Source of the DNA: Petunia secreta
Taxonomy: Eukaryota > Streptophyta > Magnoliopsida > Solanales > Solanaceae
Assembly: GCA_029990175.1 (NCBI GenBank)
Contig: JARKIP010000021.1
Location: 23,937,501 to 24,001,500 of the forward strand
Reading direction: 5' to 3'
DNA length: 64,000 nt
The notes beneath the pieces are model-generated. The model was given only the letters and a program-made list of their open reading frames with translations. It was not told the origin of the DNA and did not search any database. Below are positions 10,584 to 22,593 of this stretch, piece by piece; positions within the stretch are counted from its first letter, which is position 1, and every line of letters begins with the position of its first letter. The position numbers and the translations under genes were made by a program.

Positions 10584-13095
10584 TGTAATCACCTAATTTT
10601 GGCACCAAAATGCTTAAAATTGCTCAAAATAACCGTGTTAGATTCTTAGAATTTTAGCCGAAATTTTCCCAAATTTTAGTCTTTATTTTAAACTAAAAGT
10701 GCCATTTAATTGGGAAGAGAAATATGAAAATTACTAAAAAATCACTTGTTATGTATTTAATTGTGATGTTATTGTAAATTATGTGATTTTAGTTGTAATT
10801 AGCTATGTGTGTTTTAAATGATGTAAACGTTTAGTAGCCATTTGTAGAAAAATCGCAGCCCAACGATTTGGCCCACCAGCCCATACTCAAACCCGGCCCA
10901 TTCCCTACATATATAAGCCCTCTTTCCTCATTTTTCAACACTCACACCACCTAAGCCTTTGGCTTGGCCAAACCTTAGCCATTTTTCTCCTCACCATCAG
11001 AAAATCCCGCCACCCCTCTCTGCCACCACCTTTCCGCCACCGAACCACCGCCTTCCGGTGGTCGGAAAAATACAAACTATACCATTCCGGAAAGCTATCG
11101 AGCCCCTCTATCCGTTTCTGGTATTATTTTGTCCAAATTCATAGCCGTTTTTTGCAGATCTGGCGTCAAAGTTTCGGTTAAACTTGAACTCCGGCGTTTT
11201 TTCCTTTTTCCCGGTAAGTGTTTGTTGTTTCCTCTTTCTATCACCCTCTTCTACCACTTTCCATACCCCATTTGCTCAAGATTCTTATTTTTTCCCCTCT
11301 TTTCTTGCTCGTGTTTTCTTTTTGTTATGTTACTTACTTTCTTACTTTTTCTTTTTTTTCCTTTATTTTTGTGATGTTGATTGTTCGTTGATGACCGTGA
11401 TATGATGGCGTTTTGGGGACTGTTCTACGATGTTTGGGGGCTGCTATGGTGAGTTTTTTGCGGGCTGCTATGATTATTTTTTAAATGATGTGACGAAGCT
11501 TGCGGGGCTGATTTGCTTTTTTCCAGTTATTAAAACTCATAAAAAGTTGAGTTTGGACTCTATTAGCTTAATTTAGAATCTGGCTGTATCTTTGGTTAAT
11601 TGCAAGTTAGTTTGGTTTGTTTAGTTAAGCTAGGAAGCAAAATTTAGTTTAAAAGTCAGATTGTCATTTAGTTTGGGAGTATTTTATTTAGTTTAGTTGG
11701 TTTTGTTGATGTGATGGGCTGTCCTTTGAAAGGACAACCTACTTTTAGCTTTTTGGGACAGCATAGGGTGGCTGAAAAGATGTCATAGGGCTGCTGTACT
11801 ATCTCTGAAAATACTCAAGTATAGGGGTGTGGGCTTGTACTTTTGTGTAAGTATACACCCCACCTTTTAGCCCCACCTTTTTTGGCTTCAATTTTCAGCA
11901 TTAAATAGAGGTCTTTACTCCTCATTTAGACAAGGAGAACCAGCTGAAATTGAGAAAAAATTAAGAGCGAAAACACTTAAAAAAAATAGTAAGTTTGAGA
12001 GTTAGATTTAGAACCAAAAGCCTTTACATATAAGGTTTTTGGGGCATAAATCTTGAGGTAAAAAGGTTGAATAGGGTATAAAAGGGGCTGTTGTAGCGGC
12101 TGATTTGGGGACTAAGTTGCTTGCCTTGGTTTGGTCTTGCTATTTCATTTGCTTCACTAGCTTGGAAATTTCTACACAAGGTAAACACAATTTACCTTAT
12201 ATGTTTTATCATTTTGGCAATGAAATGAAGTAAAAATCAGCATGTCTAAGGCCCTTTATTGTATGCATCTTGTTATGAGTTTTATTCTAGTTAAAACTGG
12301 CTATTTGTGAAAACCAGGAAATATTTAGTGTTTATTTGTACAATTTAATTCTTCTATCATTTTAGCTATGTACGAAAAATCTGGACAGTATATAAAGGTT
12401 AGGCAAATTTAGGGTTTAACCATCAAAACTGCAAACGTGTTAATTTACTTACACAACCACCATTCATACAATAGAAATATGGTCAATTGTGCAAAACAGA
12501 CTTTAAAACTGTCCATTTTCGCAAAACCCTTCAGCCCACGCAAAAATGAAGAGCCATTCTCTTTTTTCTAAAAGCAGCCCATAAATCTGTTCACATTTAA
12601 CAAACTGTGCTCGGCAATGAAGTTAGTTACATTCTTTTAAAATAGACCAATCCTTTGTGAGCTTGGAGATGCGTAGTATATTTTATCTCTTTATTATGAA
12701 TCAAAATGTGTATTCGTCCAGTCCTCTGTGAGGTTGGAAAGGAATGATACGCTCTTAATTTTCACAATCAAAGCTTAAATTCAAATTAACGGCATTAATA
12801 TAACAATCATATTTAATGAATCAAAATTGCGGCAATAAAGCAACTGTGCTCGCCACAGGACTCGAGGGTGCCTAATACCTTCCCGAGAGTCAACTGAGAA
12901 CCTTACCCGAATCTCTAAACGCAGACCATTAGACGAGTCAAAGGTGTTCCAAGGTACCTTCTGGTGACTTGGCACACCTTAAACTATGTCAAGTGGCGAC
13001 TCCGAGTTCTCTAAATAATACCGTACCTTTTTGAACACCAGTCACGAGCCTTTAAATAATAAACAACTCGTTAATTAATTTTTTAGGGCGTGACA
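10584..13095 (+). mobile_element. LTR 2 of the array
   Basis: A 2512-bp LTR in the same orientation as LTR 1. It has TATATAAG about 325 bp in, TATAAAA in its middle, and the same terminal sequences. It matches LTR 1 except in the first 300 bp, where it matches LTRs 3-6. Confidence 0.93.
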
Positions 13096-13146
13096 GCTTG
13101 GCGACTCCGCAATTTTTTAAGAATCTTTTGAAATATGTACTTCAGC
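13096..13146 (+). other. 51-bp inter-LTR spacer 2
   Basis: Same sequence as spacer 1: truncated primer binding site, AT-rich middle, TTCAGC end. Confidence 0.85.
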
Positions 13147-15660
13147 TGTAATCACCTAATTTTGGCACCAAAATGCTTAAAATTGCTCAAAATAACCGTG
13201 TTAGATTCTTAGAATTTTAGCCGAAATTTTCCCAAATTTTAGTCTTTATTTTAAACTAAAAGTGCCATTTAATTGGGAAGAGAAATATGAAAATTACTAA
13301 AAAATCACTTGTTATGTATTTAATTGTGATGTTATTGTAAATTATGTGATTTTAGTTGTAATTAGCTATGTGTGTTTTAAATGATGTAAACGTTTAGTAG
13401 CCATTTGTAGAAAAATCGCAGCCCAACGATTTGGCCCACCAGCCCATACTCAAACCCGGCCCATTCCCTACATATATAAGCTCTCTTTCCTCATTTTTCA
13501 ACACTCACACCACCTAAGCCTTTGGCTTGGCCAAACCCTAGCCATTTTTCTCCTCACCATCAGAAAATCCCGCCACCCCTCTCTGCCACCACCTTTCCGC
13601 CACCGAACCACCGCCTTCCGGTGGTCGGAAAAATACAAACTATACCATTCCGGAAAGCTATCCAGGCCCTCTATCCGTTTCTGGTATTATTTTGTCCAAA
13701 TTCATAGCCATTTTTTGCAGATCTGGCGTCAAAGTTTCGGTTAAACTTGAACTCCGGCATTTTTTCCTTTTTCCCGGTAAGTGTTTGTTGTTTCCTCTTT
13801 CTCTCACCCTCTTCTACCACTTTCCATACCCCATTTGCTCAAGATTCTTATTTTTTCCCCTCTTTTCTTGCTCGTGTTTTCTTTTTGTTATGTTACTTAC
13901 TTTCTTACTTTTTCTTTTTTTTCCTTTATTTTTGTGATGTTGATTGTTCGTTGATGACCGTGATATGATGGCGTTTTGGGGACTGTTCTACGATGTTTGG
14001 GGGCTGCTATGGTGAGTTTTTTGCGGGCTGCTATGATTATTTTTTAAATGATGTGACGAAACTTGCGGGGCTGATTTGCTTTTTTCCAGTTATTAAAACT
14101 CATAAAAAGTTGAGTTTGGACTCTATTAGCTTAATTTAGAATCTGGCTGTATCTTTGGTTAATTGCAAGTTAGTTTGGTTTGTTTAGTTAAGCTAGGAAG
14201 CAAAATTTAGTTTAAAAGTCAGATTGTCATTTAGTTTGGGAGTATTTTATTTAGTTTAGTTGGTTTTGTTGATGTGATGGGCTGTCCTTTGAAAGGACAA
14301 CCCACTTTTAGCTTTTTGGGACAGCATAGGGTGGCTGAAAAGATGTCATAGGGCTGCTGTACTATCTCTGAAAATACTCAAGTATAGGGGTGTGGGCTTG
14401 TACTTTTGTGTAAGTATACACCCCACCATTTAGCCCCACCTTTTTTGGCTTCAATTTTCAGCATTAAATAGAGGTCTTTACTCCTCATTTAGACAAGGAG
14501 AACCAGCTGAAATTGAGAAAAAATTAAGAGCGAAAACACTTAAAAAAAAAATAGTAAGTTTGAGAGTTAGATTTAGAACCAAAAGCCTTTACATATAAGG
14601 TTTTTGGGGCATAAATCTTGAGGTAAAAAGGTTGAATAGGGTATAAAAGGGGCTGTTGTAGCGGCTGATTTGGGGACTAAGTTGCTTGCCTTGGTTTGGT
14701 CTTGCTATTTCATTAGCTTCACTAGCTTGGAAATTTCTACACAAGGTAAACACAATTTACCTTATATGTTTTATCATTTTGGCAATGAAATGAAGTAAAA
14801 ATCAGCATGTCTAAAGTCCTTTATTGTATGCATCTTGTTATGAGTTTTATTCTAGTTAAAACTGGCTATTTGTGAAAACCAGGAAATATTTAGTGTTTAT
14901 TTGTACAATTTAATTCTTCTATCATTTTAGCTATGTACGAAAAATCTGGAAAGTATGTAAAGGTTAGGCAAATTTAGGGTTTAACCATCAAAACTGCAAA
15001 CGTGTTAATTTACTTACACAACCACCATTCATACAATAGAAATATGGTCAATTGTGCAAAACAGACTTTAAAACTGTCCATTTTCGCAAAACCCTTCAGC
15101 CCACGCAAAAATGAAGAGCCATTCTCTTTTTTCTAAAAGCAGCCCATAAATCTGTTCACATTTAACAAACTGTGCTCGGCAATGAAGTTAGTTACATTCT
15201 TTTAAAATAGACCAATCCTTTGTGAGGTTGGAGATGCGTAGTATATTTTATCTCTTTATTATGAATCAAAATGTGTATTCGTCCAGTCCTCTGTGAGGTT
15301 GGAAAGGAATGATACGCTTTTAATTTTCACAATCAAAGCTTAAATTCAAATTAACGGCATTAATATAACAACCATATTTAATGAATCAAAATTGCGGCAA
15401 TAAAGCAACTGTGCTCGCCACAGGACTCGAGGGTGCCTAATACCTTCCCGAGAGTCAACTGAGAACCTTACCCGAATCTCTAAACGCAGACCATTAGACG
15501 AGTCAAAGGTGTTCCAAGGTACCTTCTGGTGACTTGGCACACCTTAAACTATGTCAAGTGGCGACTCCGAGTTCTCTAAATAATACCGTACCTTTTTGAA
15601 CACCAGTCACGAGCCTTTAAATAATAAACAACTCGTTAATTAATTTTTTAGGGCGTGACA
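13147..15660 (+). mobile_element. LTR 3 of the array
   Basis: A 2514-bp LTR. It carries AGCTCTC after the first TATA box, where LTRs 1-2 have AGCCCTC, but still has the GTTTGTTG variant shared with LTRs 1-2. It is thus intermediate between the two subgroups. Confidence 0.93.
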
Positions 15661-15711
15661 GCTTGGCGTCTCCGCAATTTTTTAAGAATCTTTTGAAATA
15701 TGTACTTCAGC
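15661..15711 (+). other. 51-bp inter-LTR spacer 3
   Basis: As the other spacers, with one substitution in the primer-site remnant (GGCGTCTCC instead of GGCGACTCC). Confidence 0.85.
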
Positions 15712-18225
15712 TGTAATCACCTAATTTTGGCACCAAAATGCTTAAAATTGCTCAAAATAACCGTGTTAGATTCTTAGAATTTTAGCCGAAATTTTCCCAA
15801 ATTTTAGTCTTTATTTTAAACTAGAAGTGCCATTTAATTGGGAAGAGAAATATGAAAATTACTAAAAAATAACTTGTTATGTATTTAATTGTGATGTTAT
15901 TGTAAATTATGTGATTTTAGTTGTAATAAGCTATGTGTGTTTTAAATGATGTAAACGTTTAGTAGCCATTTGTAGAAAAATCGCAGCCCAACGATTTGGC
16001 CCACCAGCCCATACTCAAACCCGGCCCATTCCCTACATATGTAAGCTCTCTTTCCTCATTTTTCAACACTCACACCACCTAAGCCTTTGGCTTGGCCAAA
16101 CCCTAGCCATTTTTCTCCTCACCATCAGAAAATCCCGCCACCCCTCTCTGCCACCACCTTTCCGCCACCGGACCACCGCCTTCCGGTGATCGGAAAAATA
16201 CAAACTATACCATTCCGGAAAGCTATCGAGCCCCTCTATCCATTTCTGGTATTATTTTGTCCAAATTCATAGCCATTTTTTGCAGATCTGGCCTCAAAGT
16301 TTCGGTTAAACTTGAACTCCGGCGTTTTTTCCTTTTTCCCGGTAAGTGTTTGGTGTTTCCTCTTTCTCTCACCCTCTTCTATCACTTTCCATACCCCATT
16401 TGCTCAAGATTCTTATTTTTTCCCCTCTTTTCTTGCTCGTGTTTTCTTTTTGTTATGTTACTTACTTTCTTACTTTTTCTTTTTTTTCCTTTATTTTTGT
16501 GATGTTGATTGTTCGTTGATGACCGTGATATGATGGCGTTTTGGGGACTGTTCTACGATGTTTGGGGGCTGCTATGGTAAGTTTTTTGCGGGCTGCTATG
16601 ATTATTTTTTAAATGATGTGACAAAGCTTGCGGGGCTGATTTGCTTTTTTCCAGTTATTAAAACTTATAAAAAGTTGAGTTTAGACTCTATTAGCTTAAT
16701 TTAGAATCTGGTTGTATCTTTGGTTAATTGCAAGTTAGGTTGGTTTGTTTAGTTAAGCTAGGAAGCAAAATTTAGTTTAAAAGTCAGATTGTCATTTAGT
16801 TTGGGAGTATTTTATTTAGTTTAGTTGGTTTTGTTGATGTGATGGGCTGCCCTTTGAAAGGACAACCCACTTTTAGCTTTTTGGGACAGCATAGGGTGGC
16901 TGAAAAGATGTCATAGGGCTGCTGTACTATCTCTGAAAATACTCAAGTATAGGGGTGTGGGCTTGTACTTTTGTGTAAGTATACACCCCACCATTTAGCC
17001 CCACCTTTTTTGGCTTCAATTTTCAGCATTAAATAGAGGTCTTTACTCCTCATTTAGACAAGGAGAACCAGCTGAAATTGAGAAAAAATTAAGAGCGAAA
17101 ACACTTAAAAAAAAAATAGTAAGTTTGAGAGTTAGATTTAGAACCAAAAGCCTTTACATATAAGGTTTTTGGGGCATAAATCTTGAGGTAAAAAGGTTGA
17201 ATAGGGTATAAAAGGGGCTGTTGTAGCGGCTGATTTGGGGACTAAGTTGCTTGCCTTGGTTTGGTCTTGCTATTTCATTAGCTTCACTAGCTTGGAAATT
17301 TCTACACAAGGTAAACACAATTTACCTTATATGTTTTATCATTTTGGCAATGAAATGAAGTAAAAATCAGCATGTCTAAAGTCCTTTATTGTATGCATCT
17401 TGTTATGAGTTTTATTCTAGTTAAAACTGGCTATTTGTGAAAACCAGGAAATATTTAGTGTTTATTTGTACAATTTAATTCTTCTATCATTTTAGCTATG
17501 TACGAAAAATCTGGAAAGTATGTAAAGGTTAGGCAAATTTAGGGTTTAACCATCAAAACTGCAAACGTGTTAATTTACTTACACAACCACCATTCATACA
17601 ATAGAAATATGGTCAATTGTGCAAAACAGACTTTAAAACTGTCCATTTTCGCAAAACCCTTCAGCCCACGCAAAAATGAAGAGCCATTCTCTTTTTTCTA
17701 AAAGCAGCCCATAAATCTGTTCACATTTAACAAACTGTGCTCGGCAATGAAGTTAGTTACATTCTTTTAAAATAGACCAATCCTTTGTGAGGTTGGAGAT
17801 GCGTAGTATATTTTATCTCTTTATTATGAATCAAAATGTGTATTCGTCCAGTCCTCTGTGAGGTTGGAAAGGAATGATACGCTTTTAATTTTCACAATCA
17901 AAGCTTAAATTCAAATTAACGGCATTAATATAACAACCATATTTAATGAATCAAAATTGCGGCAATAAAGCAACTGTGCTCGCCACAGGACTCGAGGGTG
18001 CCTAATACCTTCCCGAGAGTCAACTGAGAACCTTACCCGAATCTCTAAACGCAGACCATTAGACGAGTCAAAGGTGTTCCAAGGTACCTTCTGGTGACTT
18101 GGCACACCTTAAACTATGTCAAGTGGCGACTCCGAGTTCTCTAAATAATACCGTACCTTTTTGAACACCAGTCACGAGCCTTTAAATAATAAACAACTCG
18201 TTAATTAATTTTTTAGGGCGTGACA
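15712..18225 (+). mobile_element. LTR 4 of the array
   Basis: A 2514-bp LTR. The first TATA box is changed to CATATGTAAG (about 16036-16045), so that promoter is probably weakened; the internal TATAAAA is intact. It shares GTTTGGTG and CTATCAC variants with LTRs 5 and 6. Confidence 0.93.
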
Positions 18226-18276
18226 GCTTGGCGACTCCGCAATTTTTTAAGAATCTTTTGAAATATGTACTTCAGC
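18226..18276 (+). other. 51-bp inter-LTR spacer 4
   Basis: Same as spacers 1 and 2. Confidence 0.85.
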
Positions 18277-20790
18277 TGTAATCACCTAATTTTGGCACCA
18301 AAATGCTTAAAATTGCTCAAAATAACCGTGTTAGATTCTTAGAATTTTAGCCGAAATTTTCCCAAATTTTAGTCTTTATTTTAAACTAGAAGTGCCATTT
18401 AATTGGGAAGAGAAATATGAAAATTACTAAAAAATCACTTGTTATGTATTTAATTGTGATGTTATTGTAAATTATGTGATTTTAGTTGTAATTAGCTATG
18501 TGTGTTTTAAATGATGTAAACGTTTAGTAGCCATTTGTAGAAAAATCGCAGCCCAACGATTTGGCCCACCAGCCCATACTCAAACCCGGCCCATTCCCTA
18601 CATATATAAGCTCTCTTTCCTCATTTTTCAACACTCACACCACCTAAGCCTTTGGCTTGGCCAAACCCTAGCCATTTTTCTCCTCACCATCAGAAAATCC
18701 CGCCACCCCTCTCTGCCACCACCTTTCCGCCACCGGACCACCGCCTTCCGGTGGTCGGAAAAATACAAACTATACCATTCCGGAAAGCTATCGAGCCCCT
18801 CTATCCATTTCTGGTATTATTTTGTCAAAATTCATAGCCGTTTTTTGCAGATCTGGCCTCAAAGTTTCGGTTAAACTTGAACTCCGGCGTTTTTTCCTTT
18901 TTCCCGGTAAGTGTTTGGTGTTTCCTCTTTCTCTCACCCTCTTCTATCACTTTCCATACCCCATTTGCTCAAGATTCTTATTTTTTCCCCTCTTTTCTTG
19001 CTCGTGTTTTCTTTTTGTTATGTTACTTACTTTCTTACTTTTTCTTTTTTTTCCTTTATTTTTGTGATGTTGATTGTTCGTTGATGACCGTGATATGATG
19101 GCGTTTTGGGGACTGTTCTACGATGTTTGGGGGCTGCTATGGTAAGTTTTTTGCGGGCTGCTATGATTATTTTTTAAATGATGTGACAAAGCTTGCGGGG
19201 CTGATTTGCTTTTTTCCAGTTATTAAAACTTATAAAAAGTTGAGTTTAGACTCTATTAGCTTAATTTAGAATCTGGTTGTATCTTTGGTTAATTGCAAGT
19301 TAGGTTTGTTTGTTTAGTTAAGCTAGGAAGCAAAATTTAGTTTAAAAGTCAGATTGTCATTTAGTTTGGGAGTATTTTATTTAGTTTAGTTGGTTTTGTT
19401 GATGTGATGGGCTGCCCTTTGAAAGGACAACCCACTTTTAGCTTTTTGGGACAGCATAGGGTGGCTGAAAAGATGTCATAGGGCTGCTGTACTATCTCTG
19501 AAAATACTCAAGTATAGGGGTGTGGGCTTGTACTTTTGTGTAAGTATACACCCCACCATTTAGCCCCACCTTTTTTGGCTTCAATTTTCAGCATTAAATA
19601 GAGGTCTTTACTCCTCATTTAGACAAGGAGAACCAGCTGAAATTGAGAAAAAATTAAGAGCGAAAACACTTTAAAAAAAAATAGTAAGTTTGAGAGTTAG
19701 ATTTAGAACCAAAAGCCTTTACATATAAGGTTTTTGGGGCATAAATCTTGAGGTAAAAAGGTTGAATAGGGTATAAAAGGGGCTGTTGTAGCGGCTGATT
19801 TGGGGACTAAGTTGCTTGCCTTGGTTTGGTCTTGCTATTTCATTAGCTTCACTAGCTTGGAAATTTCTACACAAGGTAAACACAATTTACCTTATATGTT
19901 TTATCATTTTGGCAATGAAATGAAGTAAAAATCAGCATGTCTAAAGTCCTTTATTGTATGCATCTTGTTATGAGTTTTATTCTAGTTAAAACTGGCTATT
20001 TGTGAAAACCAGGAAATATCTAGTGTTTATTTGTACAATTTAATTCTTCTATCATTTTAGCTATGTACGAAAAATCTGGAAAGTATGTAAAGGTTAGGCA
20101 AATTTAGGGTTTAACCATCAAAACTGCAAACGTGTTAATTTACTTACACAACCACCATTCATACAATAGAAATATGGTCAATTGTGCAAAACAGACTTTA
20201 AAACTGTCCATTTTCGCAAAACCCTTCAGCCCACGCAAAAATGAAGAGCCATTCTCTTTTTTCTAAAAGCAGCCCATAAATCTGTTCACATTTAACAAAC
20301 TGTGCTCGGCAATGAAGTTAGTTACATTCTTTTAAAATAGACCAATCCTTTGTGAGCTTGGAGATGCGTAGTATATTTTATCTCTTTATTATGAATCAAA
20401 ATGTGTATTCGTCCAGTCCTCTGTGAGGTTGGAAAGGAATGATACGCTTTTAATTTTCACAATCAAAGCTTAAATTCAAATTAACGGCATTAATATAACA
20501 ACCATATTTAATGAATCAAAATTGCGGCAATAAAGCAACTGTGCTCGCCACAGGACTCGAGGGTGCCTAATACCTTCCCGAGAGTCAACTGAGAACCTTA
20601 CCCGAATCTCTAAACGCAGACCATTAGACGAGTCAAAGGTGTTCCAAGGTACCTTCTGGTGACTTGGCACACCTTAAACTATGTCAAGTGGCGACTCTGA
20701 GTTCTCTAAATAATTTCGTACCTTTTTGAACACCAGTCACGAGCCTTTAAATAATAAAAAACTCGTTAATTAATTTTTTAGGGCGTGACA
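18277..20790 (+). mobile_element. LTR 5 (5' LTR of element B)
   Basis: A 2514-bp LTR. TATATAAG at 18603-18610 marks the probable promoter and TATAAAAG at 19772-19779 a second candidate. CCCGGTAAGTG with GT at 18907 is a near-consensus 5' splice site in the transcribed leader. AATAAA lies near the 3' end. It differs from LTR 6 (the partner 3' LTR) by only a modest number of substitutions, which implies a fairly young insertion. Confidence 0.93.
18603..18610 (+). promoter_or_regulatory. LTR TATA box (element B)
   Basis: TATATAAG about 326 bp into the LTR, followed by a C/T-rich stretch with CA dinucleotides about 30 bp downstream, a plausible start region. It is conserved in LTRs 1, 2, 3, 5 and 6 and altered in LTR 4. 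Confidence 0.6.
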
Positions 20791-20793
20791 GCT

Positions 20794-20811
20794 TGGCGAC
20801 TCTGCTGGGGA
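20794..20811 (+). promoter_or_regulatory. Primer binding site, tRNA-Arg type (element B)
   Basis: TGGCGACTCTGCTGGGGA starts 3 bp after the LTR. It is complementary to the 3' end of plant tRNA-Arg (CCA plus the acceptor stem that pairs with GACTCCG), with one difference. A perfect version, TGGCGACTCCGCTGGGGA, lies at 35410-35427. Confidence 0.85.
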
Positions 20812-21368
20812 AATTAGTGAAAACTAGAATCTCCGGCTTTGATAAAAATTATCGCATGTTTTAATTTATTAAATATTTTGTTGTTATATTATTGCTGTTA
20901 TTACATGAAAAGTTGAATGTTACTGCTTTGATATTGTTGAACTGTATATATAAATTGTCTTCCTCCGGAACCCTCTGAGTCTCTGAAACACACGCACACG
21001 TGCACTTACCAGATTGCTTGAGGCATCTGGGACTTTCTTACTAAATTGCCCATGATTTAGGAGGAAGGCGTGACGGGGTTTTAAGCCGGACACACTGTCT
21101 CCGGATGGCCCTGATGCGCTTTCCGCCCGGTTTGTCCACCGGGTTTTTCAGCCAGTCTAGACACTGAGTCATTTGCATCACCTAGAGTTAAACCTTTAGG
21201 CCCAATTATCTGCATCATATTTGACTTACTGAGGTGCGGCACACCGGTACCGCACTTATCTAGGCTGTCTCCTTGGCGTCGAGATACGTCCAGAGCATTT
21301 TCTGTGTTGCATTTGTTGTAGAAAGAGGGTTGTTATGCTGACCGATCACCGGGGGGTGTTAAATTTTG

Positions 21369-21399
<31 letters not shown>

Positions 21400-22593
21400 A
21401 AAACGGAAAAATGGGTTTAGTCCCGTGTCTCAAAATATCTTTAGTTGTAATTTTACGCCGTTATAATGGCGAATTTTTTTCAAGAACTTTTAGAGTCTAA
21501 TTTTGTGTCCGGGTTTGGTCTCAAGTATTAGAAAATAATTTGTCATAGTTTTGCGTCATTTATAATTTTGTGTCGGTATAATGGCGAAATTTTGGGACCC
21601 TTTTGTCTTTGAGTCTGTGTCCAAGTCATAGTTCATATTTTTGGAAAGTAATTTATCGGGGTTTTACGCCGTCATAATGGCCAATTTTTGTAAACCAATT
21701 TTGCATCTAATTCGTGTAATAGTTTGGATCTTTGTGTCGTCATAATGGCCAAATTTCGTAAACACTCTAAAGTTTCTTTTTTCGAATGGGATCAAAGAGT
21801 TTGTTTCAAAAAAAATTGTGTCCATTTTTGTGTTGTCATAGTGTCCAATTTTGGAATCACCTTTCGGATAAAAAAAAAATAGCTTGCTTCATAATCTGTT
21901 CTTAAGTTCCGTTAGAACCTCCCTCGGGTTGAGTCTTAAATTTTCAAAAAAAAAAAAAAAAAAAAAAAAAAATATTTAGAGTCCCACTTTACTTTGTATT
22001 GTATTTTTTCAAGGTCAAGACAGGGTACAGACGATAAATTGCAATTAGCTAAGTTGTATTTGCGTCGATCCTCGTGGAATAATCTGACTCCGCTAAAATG
22101 TCGAGTCTCAGTATTTTCACCGTCCGGATGTACCCACCCAATGTGTCAGCTTGTATATATCTTTTGACTCGTGTATCACGTTAAGCAGTTTATTTTGAGT
22201 CTGTCTCGTGTCATTTGTCTAAATTATGTTTGTTGAGTCAGAAAAAGAAAAATCAAAAAATCATCCAAGTTTGTCCTTATTCTAATTACGTGTCAGTTAC
22301 AATTTTGTTCTGATTTTTCTTAAGGCACGTAAGCAATCTTTGGGTGATATGGTCGGTACGCGCGGCTTGCGCCGAGAACCATTTCGGGATGACGCATAAC
22401 GACCTTAGGCATCGGCTAAGCCGACGAGCAAATTCATGTTCCATGCTATCTTGTTGCACTAACGTGTTTTGATTTGAATAGAGCTTGAGCAACTGCCGTG
22501 CTGGCCCCACATTCCTACTCCACCAGAATCAAGGGACCACTGCCTGTTCCAGAAGTGGTTGAAGCACCTCTTCAAGAAAACACTCCAACAACG
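20812..22593 (+). other. 5' leader of element B
   Basis: Untranslated region between the primer site and the first in-frame ATG of gag (22594). It holds a GA microsatellite (about 21378-21399), a poly-A run (21945-21971) and the repeat described separately. No credible ORF is seen. TTTGAATAG at 22473-22481 is a possible 3' splice acceptor just before gag. Confidence 0.6.
21440..21860 (+). repeat. Degenerate leader repeat (element B)
   Basis: Five spaced copies of a motif like TTTTGTGTCGTCATAATGGC followed by CAATTTT, at about 21450, 21570, 21660, 21730 and 21820. Spacing is about 70-120 bp, so this is a family of related blocks rather than a tight tandem array. Confidence 0.65.

Larger units (their letters stand above)
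8022..20790 (+). repeat. Head-to-tail array of five LTRs with 51-bp spacers
   Basis: The LTR starts (TGTAATCACC) are at 8022, 10584, 13147, 15712 and 18277, giving a period of 2562-2565 bp. Each LTR ends GGGCGTGACA. Four 51-bp spacers, almost identical to each other, separate them. The array joins the internal region of element A (upstream) to that of element B (downstream). By eye, members differ by few substitutions; units 1-3 and 4-5 share different variants, so the array probably grew stepwise. Confidence 0.93.
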
